Positions 46,056 to 59,229 of a stretch of 64,000 nt of DNA are shown piece by piece; positions within the stretch are counted from its first letter, which is position 1, and the number at the start of each line of letters is the position of its first letter. The translations under genes were made by a program, and so were the position numbers. The notes under the pieces are model-generated. The model saw only the letters and a program-made list of their open reading frames with translations, was not told the DNA's origin and did not search any database. The DNA comes from Mangifera indica (Eukaryota; Streptophyta; Magnoliopsida; Sapindales; Anacardiaceae): the NCBI RefSeq assembly GCF_011075055.1, contig NC_058149.1, positions 6,950,449 to 7,014,448 on the forward strand, written 5' to 3'.

Positions 46056-49000
46056 TATTTATATATGCATGTATAGATATATTGTTCTTGCCATACCATT
46101 GATATGGATATTTATTCAATCTGTGGGAAAAGTTGCAGTCATAGTGCATTTGAAAAATATAAGTCTTGTTGTGGTTGTAAATGAAAGGTATGATATCTAT
46201 GGATGGGCCGACATATACGTGAGATATGGTGTTTGGTTTTTTCTTAAATGAGGGCGGCAGTTATAAGTCAGTTTTTTCCCCACTGTCAGTTGATCCTTGA
46301 TTGAATCTTCTGTCACATGGTATTTGGTCTTTTTGTCTGCAGGGACTTCACCTCTTCCCCCTCATAAAGAAACTTTAATGAGGCTGCCTCGATATCTTGG
46401 TGATTTATTTATCTCTTTAGAACCTAATTTTTCAGGCTCTCTATAACTTAATTGGCTTGCGGAAAAAAAGTACTTTTGACTGTATTAACTTAATTATAGC
46501 CTAGCTTAATGTTCTTATAACCATGGTTTTCTTCATATATAAAAATTCTTCCAGGCAATCTGTAGATTAGGGTTTGATTTGATTCATGCCAAACTAAAAT
46601 AAGAGTTAATTTAAAATTAATTCGAACTCAATGAACCAAGATTTGAACTTGGTTAAAAGACAGTTTAATTTTGAATTCGATCCAAGTTATCAAACTGAAG
46701 CATAAGATTGAATCTAGCACTGTTTCTACCTGCTAACACAGTAATAGTAGTGGGTAGACAAAGACTTATTGCTTGATAAGGACCAAAAGTTTGAAGACAT
46801 GAAATGGTAAAAATTTCTCCATGGACATTGACATTTTACTCCAAGATTTAAATGTTAAGGTACTGCACATTCAATGAATTTTGTTTCTGAATTGGTCAAA
46901 TATTAATTTGGTACTGCTTTTAAATTAATTACAAAGGACTAAAGAGGCTCCCTACCTGTCTTTATGGTTCACGCAACTGCACATTTCACCTATGAGTTTA
47001 TCAGAGTATTCTCAATCTATAAAACATCATAGTAGCAAATTTAAAGAAATAATATACATTAAACTCAATCTATGAGTTTGTTTTGATTGTCGTACAAACT
47101 AGTTGCCACCAGAAAGCCATTCCAAATTAGAGTTGGATTTCAAAGTAGAGCTCAAACAAAACTCAAACGCGGGAGGGATTTAATCTAAAAGAATTAATTT
47201 GATATCAATAAATTGAGGCTCGAACTCTACTGAAAAAATAATTTAATTTTGAATTTAAGTTTGGATCAAACAAATCAAGTCCAAGTCAGTTTAGATCAAA
47301 TTTAAAGTTACATTGTTTTTTAACCGAGTTCAAACCTCAATTTCTCGATCTCAAACTGATTCTTTCATATTTGAATTGATTTCAAACTAATCCTTATTTG
47401 GATTTAATCAGTATCAAATCTAGCCCTAACAATAGAGATTTACCCAGACCCATTTGTACTATAGTGGGCTGGGTTAGACCTGCCAGCCCATCCATGTGCA
47501 GGCTTCAATAAATCATTCGCATAAATTCCTTTTTGACTAGCACATCCTTCATGTTACTTTTATTGTTTATTATAATAAACAATAAACAATGAGAAAACCA
47601 AGTAAAACTTTGAATAAATTAAGCATTTCTCTTCTCCTCATGTTGCTTTTGCAGCTCAATGACATGAAGGATAACATAAGACACTAAACCTCTACGAAAT
47701 TATCTAGATACTTGTTAAAGATATCCTTCTACTTCTGGGTGGCATTGGGACCAAGCTCACAGGGCGATGACCCTTTGAGAATATTCAACCTATTCTTCTA
47801 ACATAGTGTAATCCGAAGATTTCATACTAGTCAATAAAGTTACTTCTAGTGAAACTATTTTTTTTTTTTTATAATTGATCAATAAGTTGGTGCTGTCATG
47901 GTGATTTGTCTTTCTACAATTACAAATTTAAAGAGCATTAGTAATTTATTTAATTTATTAATACATTTAATTAAAGATTTTAAATTACATACTCTCATTA
48001 TTTTCCTTAAGTCTACAACCCTCACTATTGGACATGAGAAGTTCTAGTGGACTTTTTAGTGGACTAAAATCCCATCGCGTAATTCTTCCCTTCACTTAGC
48101 GAAAAAGTTCAAATCATTTGATTAGGTCAATGTTCAAATTAATCACAATAGCCCACGATCTCGATTTATATGTTATCCTAACAAATGATGTGACCTTAAT
48201 TACGACTCTTGATATCATTAGAGTAGATATTACGTATCTTCTTATATTAACAAATGCATTCCTTACTCATACCTCTAACATACTTTACCTTGACTTTGGT
48301 GAACAAGCAAAGTACATTAGTTTAGTTGGATCCAATATTAGTAACACGTAATTTTTTGCCTAGTAGAAGTATATTATTTGCTTTAACGAATAAGATTCTG
48401 ATGAATAGAGGCTTAATGGAGTGTCATATTAAAAAACACCAATAAAATTTTAGACTTAATATCTCAGTTGAGGGTTTTAAATTATTAGTCTCACCAATTT
48501 TAGTTTGCATATGAGGTATTATAAAATAAAACCTAGCTTGCATTCTACAACGTAAAATATAAAACGTGTTAGTATACAACTTTATTCTAATGTCAAGCCT
48601 CTTAAGACATAAGGGGTTTTACTGGTCAACCTAGGTCTCGCTTTTCGGGTTCTTCATGATTACTCCTTTGTCTTCATTCTTCAAGAGTTCATCATTTTGT
48701 TTCCTAGTTACATATTCTGTAAGAAAATAAAATTAATAACCTAGTCTGATTTTATATAGAAAATCAAAAATCTCAAGTTACATTTGAGGAGATTTAAATG
48801 AGAAGAGAAGTACATTAAGAAAAATAGAGAGAAGGCAAAGCATACAAGCTCTATTTTCTAAAATAAAATACATTCCTAAAATTAAACATTCACATAAGTC
48901 TTTAGGTTGTATACCAAGCACCATGCTTGTACAAATAATACATACAAAATCAAAATTAAAATTAATTAATTTGAATTACTTTGCCAAGTGTCAAATTACT

Positions 49001-50259
49001 ATTGATTCCTAAAGTTTTACCAAATTGTAATTCAATTCCAAAGCCTCAAAATATTACAATTTAGTCCTCATTTGTCACAACAAGGTTAAAACTATAAATT
49101 TAGCTAAGAACAAGCATGTGGGGCATGTGCACATCCATTCATTGTCTTGCATATGGAATTTGTGAAAATTCCAAAATTGTGAACGAATAGACGAATGAGG
49201 AATAAATCATTGGATGCACAATTGAAATTTCAATAAGGAACAATCATGCATGTAAGATGCACGTTTAGTATCGCCATCATAACTTCAGTTACAAGGAATG
49301 TTTGTGCATATTCGTGCAGTTGAAAATGTTGACAAATAATCATGAGCCATCGTATGCACGATTATTCAAGGTATGTTTTCCAAATCATAGAGTGATGCGA
49401 TCATGAGAAAATTTCCCCAAATTTGGCTCACCTTCACTGGTATAAGGTAATATGGCATGAATGCCATCCTTACACCAATATCAACCCTCAAGGCTCATAA
49501 CAATGTATATCAAGGGTGATTTCATGCAATAACATGAAACTTATGCAACATTCAACCAAAAATTTTAACTAACATAATTTTAACAAAACTCAAGCAAAAA
49601 ATAAAAATCAAAACTCAATAATTTCTCACATCTTTACGTTGTCACAAGAGACTCAATGATTGTGTAACAACACAATTACAAATTGTCTTTACAATTTCTA
49701 AAAGCCATGATTGATTTTAATATCATGACATGTATCAACATATTAAAATATAATTAATCAAGCCAAACAGTTATTAATTTCATGATATTATCCCTTAAAT
49801 GATAGCTTCAATACCACTATTGAGTTTTGGGTTGTTAGATACCAATAGAGCAGCGGAATATAAAACAATCAGAGAAACTTGAAAGCCCTAACCATGATTA
49901 CATTACAGGGAGTAATTTACATGAACATGCCAATAAAACGTCCATAAGGTATTTTAAGATCGATACTTGTGTTTGATGACTCCTCCAAATCTTTACATGG
50001 CGCTTAAGATCCCTATCAAGCACACAAACGAGGCAATGTCTTGATATTTACATGAAGCATGAACTTGGAAAGGCTTTACTATACAATAGAGGTAGTTATG
50101 GCTCTATGGATAATGTATGTGTGTATTGAGAATCATGCGTGATGGCTAAGGTTTGTGTCAAATGCTTTTGAATTCTGAAATTATGTCTCTTTAAATAGAG
50201 AACTTTATGCATTAATGGCTTGCACAGTCATGCATTTTCATTATATGGGAACAGTAGTT
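45186..50259. other. No further gene recognised; LTR debris at right end
   Basis: Begins with the 3' UTR of the peptide gene. An open frame at 45552-45944 is not recognised. 46560-46725 and 47125-47435 contain repeats rich in TTTGAATT/CAAGTT words with TAG-starting ends, suggestive of small hAT-type MITEs but without clear TSDs. 47536-47690 shares words, partly inverted, with 44190-44310. 49800-50259 resembles a copia LTR edge (see 42945-43035). Confidence 0.4.
46005..46051 (+). repeat. Compound microsatellite (CA)n(TA)n
   Basis: (CA) repeats to 46020 followed by about fifteen TA units to 46051. A (TTC)n run lies 110 bp upstream at 45880-45898. Likely length-polymorphic. Confidence 0.92.
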
Positions 50260-50264
50260 TATGT

Positions 50265-51715
50265 TGTTAACTTAAAGAGTCATTATGCTCTTATTTTGAT
50301 GATAACAAACTAATATGTTCTTAAGCATATTGACTAATAACTTTACGTGAGTGTGAGTTTAGATTGCAAGAATTTAACTAATACACTTGAAGGAGTTGCA
50401 AGATAAAGATGAAAGACAAGACACAAGTGAAGAATTCTTGAAGATTTGAAGAAAAACTCAAGTTTAGGTAGATATATGTAAAATCTTGAAGCATTTGTTT
50501 TGATTAGAATATTTATTTGCATGTGATAGCTCACTTAAAAACTCATTCTCGTATCTTTCACATTTTAAGTTAAAATGTTGTTTTTCAAACTTATTGGGTT
50601 AAGCCAAATTTTTACCAAAGTTTATTAACTCATTTAAAATGATGAAGTTTTGTGAACTACATTTTCATATCTCAAAGTTGGTTTTGAAAGAATTTTCAAA
50701 AATGGGTTAAATTATCACTTTTCAAAGGTTTAGGGGTTAAATTTCAATTTTTAAAAATTTAAGGGATAAAATGTAATAAAATTTAGTTAACCAAATTTGA
50801 CCAGTTGAATTTTTCAATGGCAGCTTTCGAATCATCCAGAAGCTATGTTTTTTGGCTTTCAAAAATTGGGTTGACCGAATTAAATCTGATCGACCAAATT
50901 TTGCTTTGAATTTTCTAATAGCTAGTGTCACGTAGGCACCATGGGAGTGTCACGTCACATTTAGTTGATCGAATTACATCTGGTTGACCAAATTTTGTGT
51001 TTTTTGGAAAATTAAAATGACTAGTTTTTATGCACAATGATAACTTTTCTCATTTTCCCCTATATAAATCCAATTAAATTCATTTGTAAAGGACTTTTGC
51101 CACAAAGAACTTTCATACATTTGAGAGCAAATTAATTTTGAGCTATTCACTTGCAAATTCTCTTATTTATTCAAAACCCTTGATCATATACTTTATAATT
51201 TCATTTACATTAGGTTGTACTAAGCTTAGACTTTTATATACACTCTTTGAGAGAGATCATATTTCAAATCCATATTAAAATTCACACTATAAAAGAGTGA
51301 GGTTCACTCTTAGAGAGATTAGAAAATTTTTGAGTGAGAGAAATTGAGTTCTAGCATTTGTAAAGGTTAATAGCACCTTGGAAGCTATTTTGTTGTGAAG
51401 AAAAGCTTGGTTGAGTTTTGTCAACCAAGAATTAGTGGAATACTCCAAGGGAGATAGCTTGGAGGAGTGGGCGTAGGCCGGGTTATGTCGAACCATTATA
51501 TATCGCATGTTTGATTTTCTCTTCCCTTAAACTTATACTTTATGTTATGTTCTTTTGATTGTATTAATTATTTGAAATATTCTTGTTATTCTTATAAATT
51601 GCATTAAAAATAGACAACATTCATTTATTTGAATAAATTAGTTTAATTCTCTAATTTGATAAAAATTGTTTTAGATTGTCTAATTCACCCCCTCTTAGGT
51701 CATTCAATCCTTCAA
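50265..51715 (+). repeat. SIRE-like 5' LTR
   Basis: Starts TGTTAACTT, ends ATCCTTCA and is followed by the PBS. 50522-51715 aligns with 53446-54639. Confidence 0.85.
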
Positions 51716-51717
51716 TT

Positions 51718-51729
51718 GGTATTAGGGCA
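51718..51729 (+). other. SIRE-like primer-binding site
   Basis: TGGTATTAGGGC, two mismatches from the initiator tRNA-Met site, two bases after the LTR end. Confidence 0.75.
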
Positions 51730-51765
51730 AGGTTGCTCATTTTTGTAACTTAACCGTTTAGAGCA

Positions 51766-53447
51766 ATGGCCATGAACCTAGGAAAATCCCATACTATTAG
51801 TGAAAGGTTACCCCTAATAGACCGTCATTGTTAGATGGCACCGGATATGCCCATTGGAAAAATCGAATATTGTTTTTCCTTCAAAGTGATTATGAATTAT
51901 GGGATGTAATGCAAGATTGACCTTTTGTTCCTATGAAAGAAGTAGTTGGAAAGCAAGTGCCCAAAACTAGGGAAGAAATGACCCTTCAAGATAAGAAAAA
52001 TATTGCCATTAATGCTAGAGCTATGAATGTATTATATTGTGCATTAAATGAATATAACTTTAACAAGGTACAAGCTTGTACCTCAGCTAAAGAAATTTGG
52101 GAATTATTGATGGTGTCAAATGAGGGAACTTCATAAGTCAAAGAGACTAAAATTAGCATGCTCACACACTCATATGAGTTATTTAAAATGAATAAAGATT
52201 AGACTATTAGTAACATGTTTGATAGATTTATTACTATTGTGAATAAATTGAAAAATCTTGGTAAAGTTTATACTAACCAAGAAAATGTCAAGAAACTTCT
52301 TAGGTGTTTGCCTTTTTCTTGGGATCATAAAGTAAAGGTAATTGAAGAAGCAAAAGATGTCAAGACTTTACCTCTTGATGAGGTTTTAGGTTCACTTCTC
52401 ACTCATGAGCTTATTATGAACCAACGACAAATTGAAGAAGTGGAAAAGAAGAAAAAAAGCATTGCCTTCAAATCATCCAACAAAGAGAGTGAAAAGTTCC
52501 TAGAAAAAAAAGAGGAGACGTCAAATGATGAAGGTAAAGACATTGTATTATTGACTAGAAAGATTGGAAAGCTTCTAAGAAATAGAAAACTAAGAAGAAA
52601 TGGAAACTTCACAAAAAGAAAGAGTACTAAAGGTGAAAGAAGAGAAAGACAAAGGAGAGAACAAGTTATGTGCTATGAATGTAAGAAGTCGAGATACAAC
52701 AAATATGATTGTCATCTCCTTAAAATTGGTAAATCGAAAAAGAAGGCAGTGAAGGCTACTTGGGATGATAGCGATGAAAGTGAATCCGAAAAAGAGGATA
52801 ATAAAGTAGTCAACATGTGTTTCATGAAAATCACAAATAATAAGGTAATTAATTCTAGCTCATCTAATAATGTTGATGATTTAGATAATATAGATGACGA
52901 GATAGATGAAAACCCCTCATATGAAAAGTTATATGATACGCTTGAAGAGATGAATAAAAAACTTGTTCTTTGTATGTCTAAAAATGCAACCCTTAGAAAG
53001 AAAAATTTTAACTTGGAAAAAGAAAATGAGTCTTTAAAGAAAGAAAATGAAATTTTTAACCAAAAAATCTTTAAGCTCCAAGGAAAAGAAAATGAAGAAA
53101 ACAAGTGTTCTTTAATTGAAAAAGAAAAACAAAAGTTTGAAAATGATCTTTGCATAGCTAAAAAGGAAAAAGAAATTATAAAAAGTGAAATTGAAGTTTT
53201 AAAAAGGGGAGCAAAAGGAAGAAAAGAAAATGGTTCCTCGATAGTGCTTGCTCAAGACATATGATCGGAGATATTTCATTTTTCTCAACAATAAGCAAGA
53301 AAGATGAAGGACATGTCACCTTTGGAGACAACGTAAAGGGTAAAATTATTGGCATTGAAGATATTGATAACAACTCTCACATTCTCATTGAAAATGTTCT
53401 TTTGGTGGATAGTTTTAAACATAATCTTCTTAGTATTAGTCAACTAT
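51766..53447 (+). pseudogene. SIRE-like gag and protease start, degenerate
   Basis: Begins at the ATG at 51766 (MAMNLGKSHTISER) with an early frameshift. Then DYELWDVMQD and KKNIAINARAMNVLYCALNE, a stop at about 52135, and a long open run 52215-53264 with MFDRFITIVNKLKNLGK and VKKLLRCLPFSWD. A zinc knuckle near 52671 reads CYECKKSRYNKYDC; the metal-binding His is Tyr here. A Lys/Glu-rich coiled coil covers residues about 225-345 of that run. After a frameshift the protease starts WFLDSACSRHM (usual DSG is DSA) and runs to LLSISQLCD at 53452, where the LTR begins. Non-functional. Confidence 0.88.
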
Positions 53448-54639
53448 GTGATAGCTCACTTAAAAATCTATTTTCATATCTTTCACATTTTGGATTAAAA
53501 TGTTGTTTTTTAAACTTATTGGGTTAAGTCAAATTTTTACCAAATTTTATTAACTTATTTAAAATGATGAAGTTTTGTGAACTACATTTTCATATCTTAA
53601 AGTTGGTTTTGAAAGAATTTTCAAAAATAGGTTAAATTATCACTTTTCAAAGGTTTAGGGGTTAAATAAATTTTTAAAAATTTAGGAGGTAAAATGTAAT
53701 AAAATTTGGTTGACCAAATTTCACCAGTCAAATTCTTCAATAGGAGCTTCTGAATTATCCAGAAGCCATGTTTTTAGGCTTCTAGAAATTGGGTTGACTG
53801 AATTAAATCCGGTCGACCAAATTTTGCTTTGAATTTTCTAACAGCTAGTATCACATAGACACTATGCGAGTGTCATGTCACATCCGGTTGACCAAATTAC
53901 ATCCGATTGATTGAATTTTACGTTTTTTAGAAAATTAAAACGGCTAGTTTTTGTGCACAACGGTAACTTTCCTTATTTTCTTTTATATAAACCCAATTAA
54001 ATTCATTTGTAAAGGACTTTTGCCACCAAGAACTTTTATACATTTAAGAGTAAATTAATTTTGAACTATCCACTTATAAATTCTCTTCTCTATTCAAAAC
54101 CCTTGTTCATATACTTTGTAATTTCATTTGTATTGGGTTGTACTAAACTTAAACTTTCATATACACTCTTTGAGAGAGATCATATTTCAAATTCATACTA
54201 AAATTCACACTATAAAAGAGTGAGGTTTACTCTTAGAAAGATTAAAAAAATTTTGAGTGAGAGAAATTGAGCTCTAGTATTTGTAAAGGTTAATAGCACC
54301 TTTAAAGCTATTTTATTATGAATAAAAGTTTGGTTGAGTTTTTGTCAACCAAGGATTAGTGGAATACTCAAAAGGAGATAACTTGGAGGAGTGGAAGTAG
54401 GTTGGATTGTGCTGAACCACTATATATTGCGTGTTTGATTTTCTCTTCCCTTAAACTTATACTTTATGTTATGCTCTTTTGATTGTATTGATTATTTGAA
54501 ATATTCTTGTTATTCTTATAAATTGCATTAAAAATAGACAATATTCATTGATTTGAATAAATTGGTTTAATTCTCCAATTTGGTAAAGATTGTTTTAATT
54601 TTTCTAATTCACCCCCCTCTTAGGCCATTAGATCCTTCA
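53446..54639 (+). repeat. SIRE-like 3' LTR, 5'-truncated
   Basis: Lacks the first 257 bp of the LTR. The break lies within ATGTGATA, present both in the protease coding sequence (Cys-Asp codons) and in the 5' LTR at 50522-50529, so the deletion endpoints shared 8 bp. Confidence 0.85.
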
Positions 54640-54644
54640 CATGT

Positions 54645-57189
54645 CTGATCCCCTAATAGGCAACATTCATGGCCCTTAGTCATAGTAATGTTAAGATCAA
54701 TGACTTTTCTAGAATAATCATTTAATTTAGTAGGGCTTTCATGATTAACCATATGAACCCCTTGCCACGATTCTATTATTTTGAGGGCACATTATTTTTA
54801 TAAGCACATTATATTTTAACATTAACATGTATGAATAATAAAGAACCCTTTCATAAATAAATAAATCAATTACATTGTTATAAGTGTCCAAACCGATTAG
54901 TTCTAGAGCATTACCCTAACAGTATATCAATAATATCTAAGAGTTAAAATTTTACCAATAATTCCACACGAACTTGTAGTTATCCATGAAAACCCCTTTT
55001 AAATTCATAATATGTTGATAATTGGATATCCCAAATTAACCTAGTTCATACAAAATAGAATAATACTAATTTGCTAATCTAGACCACAGAATGAACATTA
55101 AAATTAAGTACAACAAATTTTCACAAATTTAAATCTTTACTTGTCCTCAGCAAAATAGAAAATGAAGATAAAAAATAAGGTTGCACTGCTCAAACAATAT
55201 CGGTCAGATGCATAAGTATTTCAAACAACTAGATGGAAACTTCCTTGAAAGGGGTTAAATTTGTTATTGTGTGATCTTAGCTTGATTGGCAAATCAACAA
55301 CTCAGTCCAACATAGAAACTACTACTTATAACCATCACAATACAGATTGTTGCACTTTAGATCAAACATATGCATACCTAGTCCACCATTATGACCTATT
55401 AATGTTAATGCCACCTAAGCCCCATAGGCAAGATTGTGCTCCTTATCTCTACTAATGTGTGTTTCATACCTTGAAAAATCAATAGGTCTTTCCTTTAGTT
55501 GTAACATGGTCAGAGGTGTTTGGCTTATGAAACGAACCAAATAAAGGGATAATTTATACCAAAAAATAAGCACCTTACTGAGAAAAGGATCTAGACACCT
55601 TATATACAGGTGATAGTGTCTGAGAAAGTCTTTCTTGTTTAAAGACTCACTTCTTATTCTTTCCTTCATAAAGGAGAGGCAATCTTTTATTCACATTCAT
55701 CATTGTCTCTTTAAAAAAAAAATATCAAACATCTACTTTCCTTTCTTTTTTATACCCCAAAGCCATTTTCTTATGTATCTGGGGTATGTTTTGTAGTGAG
55801 CTTTCTCTTAACTTATTGTTTTTCCTCAAACTTTTAATAAAAATTGTCTAGTTCTTGCCGCAATTAGGTTTTTATGCAATCAAAGTAAGACTAATTATAT
55901 CCAAGCTTAGTAGGTAAATGTGGGTTGTGAAAGAAACAACGACATAGGTTATTTTTATGCAAGTAAGGCTTAAGGGGCAAGCAAATGATTTTATTCATAT
56001 ATGGACAATGTAAGGTCATATAAACAATAGGGTTTTTGGGCTATGGAAGAAATAGTTTCTACCTTATGTTTTCTTCGAAGTGGATACCTAAGATTTCACC
56101 TCAAAAGGTTGTTCAATCGAGTTATAGGACTGGTAAAGTGCTAGACAATTTACTAAGACACAGATAAGCTCTTGTAAGTAAGAATTCACAATTTAGGAGG
56201 TCAATCATAAAAGAGTAATCTTTGGTGGATATTACTAGTCTTGCTCATTTCCTTGCAAATTTTGAATACCTTTGTGCCATTGACCTTTCAAGTGAAAAAA
56301 ATTGAAGAAAATTCCTAGTTGTCCTATGTTCTTAATAGTCTAGTCTTTATTAGTTCACCTAGGCAAAAATCATTAGGTTAAAGGAAAAATTTACTTTGAC
56401 ATGCAACTCTAGATAGTTATGTCAACTGTGAATGGAACTATCATAACCATATATTGTTATCTACCGATGTGTTTGACTTGGATGCATATGTAACCTAATG
56501 ACCTAATACAAGAAAAATTAAATAAAAAGATCTAAAAAGCGTCATAAGTTTTCCAATTTTTGAATGTTAACTGAACACCCCCTACTCTCCCACTTGAATC
56601 AGACAATGTCTTCATAAGACATTAAATGAAATGATATTAGAAAAAAAGTACTCCCTACATAGGTTATTGTCCATGGTGTTATTGCAATCGTATATATTAA
56701 AATCTAATCAGCCTATATATGTGTGAGTGCAAGAGCTCATTAAGTTCATTATTGACAGTATGTCCAAGATGATACTTATACAAAAAAATAATATATATTG
56801 GTAATAGTTCAATTGGCAGGTGAAAGTTGAAGTGCAATATGGATAGTATACATTAAGTGCAAGTAATGGAACATATATGAACACAAATCATGTAAACAAA
56901 AGAAACCAATTAGTCATTATATTTCATTAAGGTTCACAAAAAATTGTATATAATGACAGATAATTAGGCAGAAAAGAAAATAAACTATTAGCAAGACATA
57001 TCTGACCTTATAACATCCATTTTAAAAAAAAAAAAAGTTATCATCTAAAATTAAAATCATCTAGTTAGAATAAGATAAAACAAAACATATACTTTTCTAT
57101 TCATCTCCCAACTATCCCATAACACAACCATCTCAAAAATCTTTAATACCTTCTTCCACTTCAAATTTGTTTCATTATGTGGTATAACA
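54645..57189. other. No gene recognised; old LTR/UTR sequence
   Basis: 54660-54770 resembles the DNA after repeat X at 5890-5940. The remainder, to the left of the Athila-like ORF, would be the 3' untranslated region and LTR of that minus-strand element, but no partner LTR is recognisable. Confidence 0.4.
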
Positions 57190-58326
57190 TGGTGTTAATT
57201 TTGAATAACTCTGATTATATGAGGTTTTGACCTGAGATGAAGGTCTTAACCTTCTGTTTGAGCTCTAAAAGCTCTTTAAAGTACATAAGCAATAGGGGTG
57301 GAGTAGGTAGAGGTGAAAGTTCTTCTTTCTCTTTTAACATTAGGTATTCCTCCTTTTTTGTTGATGTTGATGTAAATGCTTCATGCGTTTTTTTACTAGT
57401 TGGTGCAAAGCTAAGCTTTCACCTTTTTATTGTTTGCATATTAACATGTTCCAGAGCATCTCTAGTGTATAGGAGATTTTACCTGAGGTTTTTGGTATGG
57501 TTTTCATAGTAATACTAAAGTCGACACAATGTTGGGTGAAGACAATAATTACGCTGCCACAAGGTATCTTAGCTAGTTTGTTTTTCTTGTCCATCGTAAC
57601 TTGTTATAAGTGATGACATAAAAATGAGTCAATGTTATAAAAAGTTTGGATTATTAGGCAAAACATGATAAACATGTCTACTTTTGATATAATGACATTG
57701 TTATCCACTCTTTCATATAAAGATATGAATCTATGAAGAACATGGTAACCTAGGTCTTTGAACACAAATAACTTATCGAGAAAGCTTTTCCTATACTCTA
57801 TACTAGTAATCTTAAACTAGAATGTAGAGAAATCAATTATTGGTATTAGGGTGACAATAGGTCATTCATGACAAAACCTGAATAGAATGTTCATCTCTCT
57901 AATAGAAAGACTATGATTTTGGCCTAATAATTAAAACCTAGACATTAAAGACGATGTATCAAAAGTGATTGAATAAAAAAACTCTAAGGTAAGGAATTGG
58001 TAGGTCAAGAGTGCAAGCCTAGCAAATTTCTTTGAATGGTAAGATTGGAGCATGCCATTGATGGTTTCAAAATCATTAAGGTGTTTTAAGGCCTCAAAGT
58101 CTAAGTGCACGGTTGATTCTACAACCTTCATAGAAAGCTTTTCATATCATTGCTTTTGGATAGAATCTACAAACACAAAAACTATAAAAGATATTAGGTT
58201 TGAGGGGTCTAAGAAAGTTTAAGGTGGTTCTAGTGTTTGGTTGAAGGACTTGGTATAAGGACGTTTTAGTGTAATGTCAGGGTTGTGGGAGGATAGGCTT
58301 TTTGTTATTGTTGGTTTCTTACCCAT
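57190..58326 (-). pseudogene. Athila-type ORF downstream of pol
   Basis: Starts at the ATG at 58326 (MGKKPTITKSLSSHNPDITLK) and is read with a few stops down to about 57190. Recognisable blocks: SMKVVESTVHLDFEALKHLN, YQFLTLEFFYSITF, then LLGQNHSLSIREMN (family: 'F.L.g..yslsl.e...ffgf'). Further along come FISLYERVDNN, KVDMFIMFCLI and a KL.KIPCGSVI segment matching the Athila 'ia..l' helix region. This fits the ATHILA ORF family of Ty3/gypsy elements. Its position 3' of the integrase (59.2 kb) is that of the extra, sometimes called env-like, ORF of Athila elements; its function is not established. Not intact. Confidence 0.62.
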
Positions 58327-59229
58327 GGCTGAAATTTGAGTAAGAAAGGGAAAAGACAGTATTAGGGCAAGTGTGTATGCATATGAATGAGTAGGAGAAA
58401 GTACGCATATCTATAGGCATTTATTATGAGGGAAACCCTAACTTTTTGTGAAACTTAGGTACCAAGACAGATTCAACATGCATTAAAATTTTTCTTGAAA
58501 TTTAATTACGTGTTAAAGGCCCAAAATTTTTTATCTAGATTAGGCATGGTAAATTTAGCCTTATCTATTCACGTGGAATTGTCTTTCCACAATTACCCAC
58601 CTAAATATTTCAACCTAATAAGTTTATCTCACCCATTCCCTTTATCTTTAGTTTAGATCCAGCCCAATATAGATCTAAGTGAATTGGGCCCATAACTTTT
58701 GATCAACTAAATTTTATCTTATAAATCCCATAAGGCTAAAAATAAAATAGAAGTACACAGTTAAGCATTTATAGGCAATAGAAATTATAATATGAATGCA
58801 CTGGTCATATTAGTAGTTTAAACATGCAACCCATATCATGCATATAGAATGAAATAGGCACAGTGTACTTTGACCAATCATAAGTCATTAAGTCAATCAT
58901 TTATGCATGGTAGAGGCTATAACACTGAGACATCGAAATATAGCAAGTCAAAAATAAAATCAATGTGAAATATACTACCTTGTACATGTAATGCTTATGT
59001 ATCCAAGCTATACTATAATTCTCTATCATGTACATTAACTTGTTTGCATTTGGCTCCAACTAGAATGTTTATCTAGAAAAGAAAAATGACAATGAAAAAT
59101 AATACAAAATAAGGTGAAACAAAATAAAATAATTAAAAAAAAAACCTCGAGTTTCCTTTTGGTAATGTTTGTTTATGGTCACCAGCTTGACCTTTGTATA
59201 TAAGCTCAAGTTGGAAAAGGCTTTGATAA
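58327..59229. other. Spacer between integrase end and Athila-type ORF
   Basis: AT-rich, non-coding, no motif. Length is reasonable for the gap between pol and the third ORF in Athila-lineage elements. Confidence 0.45.

Larger units (their letters stand above)
50265..54639 (+). mobile_element. SIRE-like Ty1/copia, pol deleted
   Basis: Complete 5' LTR (50265-51715), PBS, gag, start of protease, then an abrupt join to a truncated 3' LTR (53446-54639). Flanks TATGT (50260-50264) and CATGT (54640-54644) are a 5-bp target duplication with one mismatch. LTR length (about 1.45 kb), the LTR start TGTTAACTTAAAGAG and the long coiled-coil gag fit the SIRE/Maximus group. No integrase, RT or RNase H remains. 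Confidence 0.87.

Noticed and set aside
52712..53155. 147-codon minus-strand Ser/Phe-rich frame
   Set aside because: Antisense shadow of the Lys/Glu-rich SIRE-like gag.
57237..57509. 90-codon plus-strand frame
   Set aside because: Lies antisense to the Athila-type ORF and carries no motif.
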